Source: Cycas panzhihuaensis (Eukaryota > Cycadophyta). Taken from it: a stretch of DNA of 64,000 nucleotides. The stretch is taken from the NCBI GenBank assembly GCA_023213395.1, contig CM041465.1:249929741-249993740 (forward strand), given 5' to 3'. The notes beneath the pieces were generated by a model that worked only from the letters and a program-made list of their open reading frames with translations, made no database searches and was not told where the DNA came from. The position numbers were made by a program, and so were the translations under genes. Positions within the stretch are counted from its first letter, which is position 1, and each line of letters opens with the position of its first letter. Below, one piece after another: positions 56,151 through 64,000 of this stretch.

Positions 56151-57841
56151 TACTAGTTTTATCTAATAGGGTGAGCATCCAAGATTATGGTGAGGTTATG
56201 AAATTTGGTGATGAAATCCAAGCCACAGTCGAGCCCAGGTACTCTCAATCCTCACCCAGTTCACTAGTGAGCAGCTATATACCTCCTCCGGAGAGTCAAA
56301 TGGTACGTGCGTATTCCATGGCTATGACGGATATTGGACCGGGTTAATTTTAATCTTACATTAAGGTTTTCAGTTTTTCCGAGTGGTTATCAGAATTATC
56401 CCTGATTGAAGGCCGTAGGTATGGTTAACCTGTCCCTCCACCACTATTTCGGTTAAGACCAAACCCAATATGAAACCCACACCTCCCTTAGGGCCTGGAC
56501 TTCAGCCAACTGTGGTCTATTTCAACCAAGGCAAATGTGCACACAAGTCAAGAACTAGTGGTATAAATCGTACAGATGAGATTCCTTTTAGGAATAATGT
56601 AAGCTGTTTCCGAATAACTGAAAACTGAAATAGAAAGTTGCTAAATGTGCTTGCTTGCCTTTCATGCTTGCTTTGTTGTTGCTGCTTTATGTGATGCTTT
56701 ATGCTATGTGTGCAAATAGAAAAAACATGCTAGATTTAGCAGGGGAACCGGATGTTGCTTCCGATCCAAGGTTGCCCTTGCTTTAGTACAATGTTTCCAA
56801 ATATGTTTTTAGAAGTTTCAATACAAAAGTCACAAAAGGCTAAAAAGCGGATCAACTTACCACTAAAATACTAATTTTTCTAAATCTAGATGCATGCTAT
56901 TTTACTTTATTTTGTGATTTTTTCACAAAATTTACAAATAATGATAAATGGGCAAAATTTTCTAAAAATTACAAATATGAAGGCCTAAATGATGGAATCT
57001 AAATTTATGGCAGAAGAACAAAATGTTTAGAATGTCATTTCTAATAGAGTAGTGAAGTTAGACTTTTGAAAAGGCATAAATAAATTTTGCCCAAAAAAAG
57101 CACAAAAGCAAAATCCTGCTAGATCTACTGTCTCAGAATCTGAACTTCAATATGTCAAAAGTTGCGTCTTGACACATACATCAACTTTTCCTTGTGCACC
57201 ATCTCCAAAATCAGCTAAAAAATTGTCCGAAATGCCCTTGCAATGTCCTTTGTGGGGTTGAGTAGGCAAATTCAGCATCCATGAGAAACTGCATAGATCT
57301 CACTAACCGGTGGATGAAATTTAATGAGATTTGTCTTAAAATAATCCTAGGACATAAATCTGCTAGATCCCTTAAAAACAATTTCAGATTTTTAGCTTAT
57401 GATTAAAGGATTTCATTTGGAAAAGTGCCTTAAGTCACTTATCTGCAAATTTTAACTTTTTATCTTAGCAAAACTCACTGTTGCAGGCTGAATCTGAAGC
57501 TGCTCCAGAAGACAAAAATGATCCTCTTGGTAAGGCGACTCTGCACGCCAAATTTCATCAAAATCTGAGATGGTCAAATTTTTCATAAAATTGTAGGTCT
57601 TTAATGCTTTTGGGAATGTTCTGGCAACCAAATAGCTTCAAAAACCTGTATTTTTCACCTCTAAAATTCTGCACACATAGAGAAAGCAGCAACATACAAA
57701 GTAATATAATTTTAAGCTCTCAAAATGTTAAAAATGATGAGTGCACTCTCAATACTTCACATTGAAGGTGAATGAGAGGCAAAAATGACTCCATGCAAGT
57801 GGAATGGAGTGAATAGATCCCCTTCTAGCTCTAATACCATA
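56151..57841 (-). other. Co3 leader (right part) with primer-binding site
   Basis: The composition changes near 56220 (AAGCCACAGTCGAGCCC), probably the edge of the gypsy remnant. The rest is untranslated, ending in the primer-binding site (CTCTAATACCA on the + strand, 57831-57841). Scattered TTGCCC and ATCTGAG words; no gene. Confidence 0.5.
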
Positions 57842-58152
57842 TGAAGGAAGGATGGATCTAGGGAATAAATCACTCACATGCACACAATGGCAATGGAGAA
57901 TTAAAAAAAGATGAAACAAGATATGAGAGCAAGATTGGAAGTGAGAATGAATAATGACTCCCTCCTTGAAATTTTGTCTTTTATTATTGAGGGTGAGCAT
58001 TAGGGTTAGGATTTTTCCACCTAATGACATGAACCCGAAATTACATCTAAATGCACATAAAACGTATTTCATTAAGAGACTAATGTTAACAATATATCCT
58101 AAGATCATATAATTAATCTACACAAATGATCTTGATACATTAACCTCTTTCA
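57842..58152 (-). repeat. Co3 LTR, right (5' LTR)
   Basis: TGAAGGAAGGATGG..CCTCTTTCA, followed by CTATC, the second TSD copy; Gy2 gag resumes here. Confidence 0.9.
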
Positions 58153-58157
58153 CTATC

Positions 58158-58935
58158 TACTCTAAAAGATGCAATTAACATGGCTAAAACAGTAGAAGCA
58201 GAGTTTGCCATAAAAAAGCCTCCTCCATTCAGACGAGACTCCACCTGGCTTTCACGATCCCAACAAGCTGATACCGCTTGGTCCCAAAGACCACGTCCAA
58301 TTGACTACCAATGATCGTGCCCACGACCAGATGACACGCCATCTTTATCTCTTGAGCAATGCACTGAGGAACCATCTTCAAAGTCCATACACATCACTTT
58401 AGCAGAGGCACACCGTCGTCGAGAAGCTAGTTTATGTATGCAATGTTCTGAAAAATGGACCTCTGGCCACGGTAGAATCTGCAAAGCTAGGAAGATGGTC
58501 TTCACAATTGACCCTGAGTTATCTTTGGAGGATAACCCTGAGACTGAGCATGACTATGACGATGAACCCAAAGACCACCCTACTGATGAGTTGCCTCTAA
58601 ATCCTGAACCTGAAGTTTCCTTATCAGCTGTTACATCCACTGCATGTCCTGAACCACTCCGAGTCAAAGGAATACTTCGAAAAACCCCAATTACTATTTT
58701 GATCGACGGCGGCGCGTCACTAAATTTCATCGATATCTCCATTGCTCGACAGTTGAATCTTTACATAGAACCTAAAACATGCTTTACCTGCTCCTTACTT
58801 GGTCATCACACCCTTCATTGCGCAGGAACAATCAAAAACCTCACGGTTCATATTTGCTCATATACCCTTGTCTCTGATTTTTATGCCCTGTCCATAAGTG
58901 GGTCAGATGCAATTCTTGGCGTACAATGGCTCTAG
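58158..58935 (+). pseudogene. Gy2 gag C-terminal part and protease
   Basis: Resumes TLKDAINMAKTVEAEF, a stop (YQ*SC, CGA to TGA), knuckle CMQCSEKWTSGHGRIC, then an open 165-codon frame (58438-58935) with an acidic linker, GILRKTPITILIDGGASLNF (D-G-G site) and FYALSISGSDAILGVQWL. It ends at a stop where Gy1 has Gln. Confidence 0.85.
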
Positions 58936-59049
58936 ACTCTAGGAACGTATAGCACCAATAACTCACCCATGGTCCCATTCATTATGTTCAAAGATCACAT
59001 GGGTCATTCACATAAACTTGATGGGATACAAGCCCCCCCAAACAAAGTA

Positions 59050-59995
59050 ATCTCACCCACTCGAATGTGCCGACAACTCAACGGTAATATAGGATACATC
59101 ATCTGTCTCAGCCATATCTAGGCCCCTTCGGATATTCACTCCGGTATCCAGCAAGCATTGGACCGATACCAATCTGTATTTGCTCCATTACTTGCCAGCC
59201 CCCCACCCGATCGAGGTTGTTATCACACTATTGAGTTACAAAATTCACATGACCCGATTAGCCTTTGACCATGTAGGAACTCCTATTTCCAAAAAAATGA
59301 AATTGAAAAAATCACAAGGGAATTGCTGGACATGGGCATCATCCAACGTAGTAAAAGCCCGTATGTGGCACCCATTGTTTTAGTTCGCAAAATGGATGAC
59401 TTTTTCTGACTTTGTGTGGACTATCGTGCACTCAACAAAATCACCATAAGAAACAAGTTCCCCACACCACGAATCGATGATATGTTAGATGAGATCCATG
59501 GTGCTGCAATTTTTACCAAACTCGATTTACAGGCAAGATATTACCAAATCCCTATCTTGCTAGAGGATTGACATAAAACAACTTTCTGAACCCACCATGG
59601 CCACTTTGAGTTTCAGGTCATGCCCTTTGGCTTATGTAATGCTTCGGCTACCTTTCAGGCCCTCATGAACAAGATTTTTCCCCATAACTGCAAAAATTTG
59701 TCATTGTCTTCTTCGACGATATTCTTATCTATAGCTCAAACATGCCTACTCACATCCTGCATCTATAAACAATACTTTAAATCCTGGCTGAGAATAAACT
59801 ATATGCTAAACTCTCCAAATATGAGTTTGGGAAATCTGAACTACAATACCTTGGTCATATTATATCCTTTGCAGGGGTTCGGGTGGATCCCAATAAAATC
59901 TCTGTCATCACCAATTGGCCAACCCCAAAAACCTTGACCCAATTGCAGACTTTCCTGGGCTTACCGGATTCTATCATTGGTTCATTCGAAATTAC
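59050..59995 (+). pseudogene. Gy2 reverse transcriptase
   Basis: Reads RNSYFQKNEIEKIT (across a break), [80 protein letters not shown], then shifts frame to [13 protein letters not shown] (intact F-D-D), [20 protein letters not shown] and [20 protein letters not shown]. Stops sit mostly at positions where Gy1 has Arg, Gln or another codon. Confidence 0.87.
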
Positions 59996-60079
59996 GCCAC
60001 TCTAACCACCCCCTTAACCCACTTACTTCGAAAGGATTCCTTCTAATGGTCTCCCTCAACCAATGAGGCCTTCCTCCAT

Positions 60080-60510
60080 CTAAAGGAGGTCATGACAACC
60101 ACCCTAGTTTTGGCCTCTCCTAACTTTGCTCAGCCTTTTCAATTAGAATGCAATTCCTCCGGGTTTGGATTAGGTGTAGTCTTAATGCAAGATTTCCACC
60201 CCATCGCCTTTGAAAGTCGCAAACTCAAAGATCATGAGTGTAGACTATCTACATATCAAAAAGAAATGGCGGCCATTCTCCACGTTGTTGACAAATGGTG
60301 ACAGTATCTACTTGGTTCTAAATTGACTATCCTCACCGATCATCATAGCCTTCGCTCCTTATTAGATCAATTGTTCCTCTCGGAAGAGCAGGCTAAATGG
60401 GTCGACTGCCAACAAGTTTTTGACTTTACAATCACATATAAAAAGGGGAAAGATAACATTGTGGCAGATGCTCTCTCGAGGCTACCTTCCCCTACACTTG
60501 ACGATAACAC
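60080..60510 (+). pseudogene. Gy2 RNase H
   Basis: EVMTTTLVLASPNFAQPF, LECNSSGFGLGVVLMQDFHP, RLSTYQKEMAAILHVVDKW, a TGG-to-TGA stop, QYLLGSKLTILTDHHSLRSL and YKKGKDNIVADALSRLPSP with the complete ADALSR end motif. Confidence 0.87.
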
Positions 60511-60599
60511 CTGTCACACTGAGGACCACACCATTCATGCCATTTCTTCCCCACAACTGACATGGATACAAGACTTAGCCACAACTAACCAATCCCAAC

Positions 60600-61640
60600 C
60601 AGATTTCTCACATTGGGCTGATAAGGTCCACACTCATAAGGATTGGTCCATCCATAATAATCTTCTCTTATACCAAAATCGCATATTCGTACACCCCCAT
60701 TTTATCAGAATATCATTCTTCCCCTCTTGATGGTCATTCTGGTTTCGATAAAACTTATCGTAGGATACATTCTGACTTCTTTTGGCCAGAAATGAAATCC
60801 ACCATCCTTACCTTTGTCTCTGAATGTGACACATGCCAACGTAACAAAAGGCGTCTGAAACCCCAACCAGGCCTCCTTCAATCGTTACACATCCCACAAG
60901 GTAAATGGCAAGATATTGCCATGGACTTTATAACGGGCTTACCACTATCTGTCGAATCTGACTCTATTTTAGTAGTCATAGATAGGTTGACAAAATATGC
61001 CCACTTCTTACCTGTCCACACAACCTATAAGGCTCCATGTATTGCTGACATTTACCTCCAGACAATATTTCGTTTACACGATTTTTCATCCACTATCGTA
61101 TGTGACCGCAACCCTAAATTCACTAGCTCATTCTGGCAGGAGCTATTTCGCGTATCAGGAACATCATTCAATATGAGTTCGGCATACCACCCACAGACCA
61201 ATGGCCAATCTGAGGTCTTTAACAAAACTTTGGAGACTTACGTTGCTTTGCATCTGATCACCAATCTAAGTGGACATCATGGCTAGCCCTAGCTGAGTAT
61301 TGGTACAACTCCTCACATCATTCAGCTATTAGAATGTCCCCATTTTTGGCCCTCTATAGATATCCACCGCCGTCCTACCGCACCTTGGCTACTAAACTTC
61401 GCATGGCAACAGTACAACAAAAACTGTAGCATATGGACCAAATTCTCCACACCCTTAAACAAAACCTATCCATGGCCCAGAATCAAATGAAACAATTAGC
61501 AGACTGCCACCATTCTGATCGCTCCTTCAATATTGATGATCTTGTATTCTTTTATCTCCAACCTTATAAGTAACAATCCCTTCGTCATCATAAGAACCAC
61601 AAACTTAGCCCTTGATATTATGGCCCCTATAAAGTCCTTA
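60600..61640 (+). pseudogene. Gy2 integrase
   Basis: Zinc domain GHSGFDKTYRR and SECDTCQRNKRR; core [20 protein letters not shown] (Asp), [19 protein letters not shown] (Asp), YHPQTNGQSEVFNKTLETYV (Glu) in one 164-codon frame (60792-61286). C-terminal part with YWYNSSHHSAI and MAQNQMKQLADCHHSDRSFN continues in shifted frames. Confidence 0.88.
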
Positions 61641-61779
61641 AATGTATTGGTGAAGTTGCATATGCTCTCGAGCTTCCCCCACCACCAACATCCATAATGT
61701 TTTTCACATATCCTGTCTTCGAAAGTGTCTAAGCAAAACCCATGTCCCCTAGACAACCCTTTCAATTCTAGATGAAGAG

Positions 61780-61985
61780 CAAACCTTGTTCGTACCTCCA
61801 GAACGTATATTGGCTAGCAGACAACGCTGTCTCCGGAATCGGTCCATTTCAGAATATTTGATACAGTGGGCAGGCTGCAACTTGGACGAAGCAACTTGGG
61901 AATTCGATGATTTTATCAAAAAGCATCCCCATCTCACATGCCTCGAGGACTTAGCATCTCAAGGGAGGGGACATGTTACATAACT
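61780..61985 (+). CDS. Gy2 chromodomain
   Basis: An open frame: PERILASRQRCLRNRSISEY, LIQWAGCNLDEATWEFDDFI, KKHPH, the chromodomain of chromoviruses (P..IL..R.......EYLIQW.G....EATWE). It binds modified histone tails and steers integration to heterochromatin. It ends just before the polypurine tract and 3' LTR. This module is intact although the polyprotein as a whole is broken. Confidence 0.9.
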
Positions 61986-62388
61986 CATCTCGCTAAGTTA
62001 TGTAAAACATTATTATACTGAGAGCTATTAGGAGGTTAAGAGATAAGGTTAATTATAGAGTTTCGTGCATGAGCCGATAAGCTGGCCAATGGTATGCAAG
62101 GCCGCTATGCCGTCCAATAGAATGTAAGGCCACTTAGGCCACCAATATGATTGCATGTGAAAGACCCACTTTTGTCTATATAAGGGTCATAGATTGTAAA
62201 TGATAGTCATTTTGATGTAACCTTTTATAAAGATTATGTTGCGATACTCTCTATTTTGGTGATCATTTGGCACTCTTGTGTTCTTATGAGATTATCTGTT
62301 AATTTGTTTGCCCTATTGGATAGAACGAAGCAGATACGATTGTCATTTTCTGCTATCTCAAGGAGCACTTGTGAGAAGAAACATCCCA
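61974..62388 (+). repeat. Gy2 3' LTR
   Basis: About 93% like 24221-24634, with the same terminal inverted pair. Followed by TAAGT, the mutated TSD, and Co1 integrase sequence. Confidence 0.92.
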
Positions 62389-62920
62389 TAAGTTGCTAAA
62401 ACAACTGCTTACATGTTAAACAACAATCCTACTAAAGCAGTGTGGAATGCAACTCCTAAAGAAGTTTGAATCAACAAAAAACCTCTATTTGCAATCTTCG
62501 TGTTTTTGGTTGTATTGCCTATGTCCACATGCCTAATGTAAATGTAAAGAGGCATAAACTGGACGACAAAACCCAAAAATGCATTCTTGTTGGGTATTGT
62601 CAGTTGTCCAAAGCAAATAGGCTTTTGAATTTTGCATAGAGAAAGATTGTAATCAATAGGAATGTACTATTTGATGAGTGTGATGACATCATTATGCCTA
62701 GTGCAAATAATAAAGGCAAAGAAAAATGCAAAACGAATGTAAAGAGTGAAGAGGATAAGGACAATGATGAGTTTTCTACTTCCTCTTCTCCTCTTGCAAA
62801 GAAAGTATTCAAATGGTATTACCAAACCATTAAAGGCTTCAAGGTTGATGACATCAACCTTGATGAAAGTGTTTAGACAAGGAGCAAGAGCAAAGTTATG
62901 TTTAAATCCATAGCAAGTCC
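62389..62920 (+). pseudogene. Co1 integrase C-terminal half and hinge
   Basis: VAKTTAYMLNNNPTKAVWNA, TPKEV, then (frame change) IFVFL, PMSTCLM-like text and KRHKLDDKTQKCILVGYCQL, SKANRLLNFA, KIVINRNVLFDECDDIIMPS and an acidic hinge ending TRSKSK. This continues the Co1 frame cut at 24220, which is the main proof that Gy2 inserted into Co1. Stops present. Confidence 0.85.
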
Positions 62921-63590
62921 AATCCATAAAGGAGTGGCAAATTCCCAAAGATGCGCATGAATTGCATAGTTTCCTTCGTTTTGTAAATTTCTATGGGATG
63001 TTTGTTTAGGGTTATTCTCAACTTGTAACTTCTTTGATTGATTTATTTAAAAAACATTTTAAATGTGTTTGGTTGGATGTTCTTTAGTTGAGTTTTAATT
63101 TGTCAAAGAAAAAATTAATGATTAGACTAGTTCTATATATGTTTAATGCATCAAAACCATATATATTAGATATTGATGCTAGTGGACAACTTATAAGAGT
63201 TGTATTAATGCAAGAAGTTCATGTGGTGGCATATAAAAGTTGAAAAATGAATCCAATTGAATAGAGGTATTCCATTTCCGAGGAAGAATTGTTGGTAGTG
63301 ATTCATGGCATCAAGATTTAAAAGTCCTCGCTAAAAGACGATGAATTCAAGGCCTATATAAATCGCAAACCATTAGTTCACTTTTCTCTAAAAGAAGAGT
63401 TAAATTCTCAACAATATGAGATGGGTAGTATTGTTTCAAGAATTCCAGCCAAGATTGTATACTAGCCAAGAAAGTGTAATGTGGTTACTCATGCTTTGCC
63501 TTGAGTTTCCTTTGCCAGTACCATATTTGTCCTCCAAGGAACTTTTCTAGGACAAGCTCAGTAGGCACACCACTTTGATCATTCATGTAA
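62920..63590 (+). pseudogene. Ty3/gypsy RT-RNase H scrap joined to Co1
   Basis: From IKEWQIPKDAHELHSFLRFV (RT connection) through SLIDLFKKHFKCVWLD, LDIDASGQLIRVVLMQE and VAYKS*KMNPIE, YSISEEELLVVIHGIKI, YINRKPLVHFSL: a gypsy RNase H with several stops. It starts where copia RT should begin, so the junction near 62920 is between two element classes. It has no LTR of its own in the window. Confidence 0.75.
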
Positions 63591-63599
63591 GGATATTTT

Positions 63600-64000
63600 A
63601 TTATCGCTTAATGTGTGCAGAGATTAATTCTGGGATGCTTTGGGAATAGTTAAGGATGTTTCTAGGAATGGTTGTGACATGTGATCTAGTGAAAAATCAA
63701 TGCAAATCAATGATAATCCAGTAAAGGAAATTTTGGGAAGTTTTTGGGGAAGTTTCTAGCGAAGTTTTTGGAACGGTTCTGGGAAGCTTCTAGAATGTAA
63801 GGAATAGTTGCAGGCTAGGAAATTCTCTCTTAGGGAATGGTTCTTAATAAACACAGGAAAGGTTCTACAGATAATGAAATAGTTTTGGATCAATGAATGC
63901 TTCTCGGAATGATTCTATGCCTAGACTTTGAAAAAGACAAAAGTATGGTTGTATAGACGTGCAAAGCATCATTTATTAATCATTAATTAGGGTTTTTATG
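63600..64000. repeat. GAA/TTC-rich degenerate repeat region
   Basis: Repeated GGAANGGTTC and TTCTNGGAA words: GAACGGTTC (63771), GAATGGTTC (63835), GAAAGGTTC (63857), GAATGATTC (63907), TTCTAGGAA (63660). One exact heat-shock-element triple GAAnnTTCnnGAA sits at 63783-63795. No coding sequence. It may be part of an LTR whose right end lies outside the window. Confidence 0.55.

Larger units (their letters stand above)
32173..58152 (-). mobile_element. Co3: Ty1/copia retrotransposon holding several nested insertions
   Basis: LTRs 32173-32483 and 57842-58152 (311 bp each), perfect CTATC TSD within the Gy2 gag. Minus orientation: primer-binding site TGGTATTAGAGC next to the right LTR, polypurine tract TTGAGGGGGGGT next to the left. 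pol lies at 32929-39594 (with TRG2 inside). The remaining 18 kb is its long leader packed with Co4, Co5, E and a gypsy remnant. Confidence 0.88.
24221..62388 (+). mobile_element. Gy2: chromodomain Ty3/gypsy retrotransposon, split by Co2 and Co3
   Basis: LTRs 24221-24634 and 61974-62388 (about 93% alike), TSD GAAGC/TAAGT restoring the Co1 integrase frame, primer-binding site TGGTATTAGAG at 24637 and polypurine tract AAGGGAGGGGA at 61961. Own sequence: 24221-25197, 30763-32172 and 58158-62388, about 6.6 kb. Same family as Gy1, with gag, D-G-G protease, RT, RNase H, integrase and chromodomain. The RT FFDD box is intact but frames carry stops and shifts. Confidence 0.9.

Overview
This 64 kb window is nuclear DNA of a seed plant with a large, repeat-rich genome. 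It is AT-rich and carries an intron-containing peroxisomal (S)-2-hydroxy-acid/glycolate oxidase gene with plant splice sites, plus layers of decayed plant LTR retrotransposons (Ty1/copia, chromodomain Ty3/gypsy and a Tat/Athila-like gypsy). Nothing prokaryotic, viral or organellar is seen. Very long introns and old, methylation-decayed retroelements would fit a gymnosperm, but the sequence does not prove it.

Layout. 1-4097: two copies of a ~1.1 kb direct repeat, 2.95 kb apart. 4579-7074: exons 1-5 (about 172 codons, no stop) of a glycolate-oxidase-family gene on the + strand. The C-terminal half is absent; intron 5 opens at 7075 and runs into retroelements that fill the rest of the window. 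7274-7562: an LTR plus primer-binding site, possibly the 5' end of the outermost copia element (Co1). 9557-21417: chromodomain gypsy Gy1, itself interrupted at 12323-17894 by a non-autonomous element on the - strand (TRG1: gag, protease and integrase tail, no reverse transcriptase). 21418-24220 and 62389-62920: the two halves of Co1, split by gypsy Gy2 (24221-62388). Gy2 is interrupted by copia Co2 (25198-30757, - strand) in its leader and by copia Co3 (32173-58152, - strand) in its gag. Co3 is interrupted in turn by the small gag-only element TRG2 (34701-36780), copia Co4 (39883-45405), a copia remnant (Co5, ~46450-47585), a gag-only copia-like element (E, 48717-51760) and a Tat/Athila-like gypsy remnant (53790-56150). 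62920-63590 is a gypsy RT/RNase H scrap fused to Co1; 63600-64000 is a GAA/TTC-rich repeat region.

The nesting is supported by LTR pairs, target-site duplications (TSDs) and host reading frames that resume across insertions: TRG1 TCTCC/TCTCC, Co2 AAACT/AAACT, Co3 CTATC/CTATC, TRG2 ATGTT/ATGTT, Gy1 AGCTG/AGTTG, Gy2 GAAGC/TAAGT, E AATAT/AACAT. Co4 has matching LTRs but no clear TSD. Every recognisable element has stops or frameshifts, so none looks autonomous; Co4 keeps the longest open pol frame and Co2 has very similar LTRs (about 98%).

The only plausible host gene is the oxidase. Its first five exons and splice sites are clean, so it may still work with the whole stack lying in a giant intron 5, or it may be a truncated copy. 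The most unusual signals are: non-autonomous elements that mix modules (TRG1; the shared leader of TRG2 and E), palindromes near LTR ends in at least four families, a CpG/GTAC-rich hypervariable LTR segment in TRG1, and a heat-shock-element-like GAA/TTC cluster at the right end.
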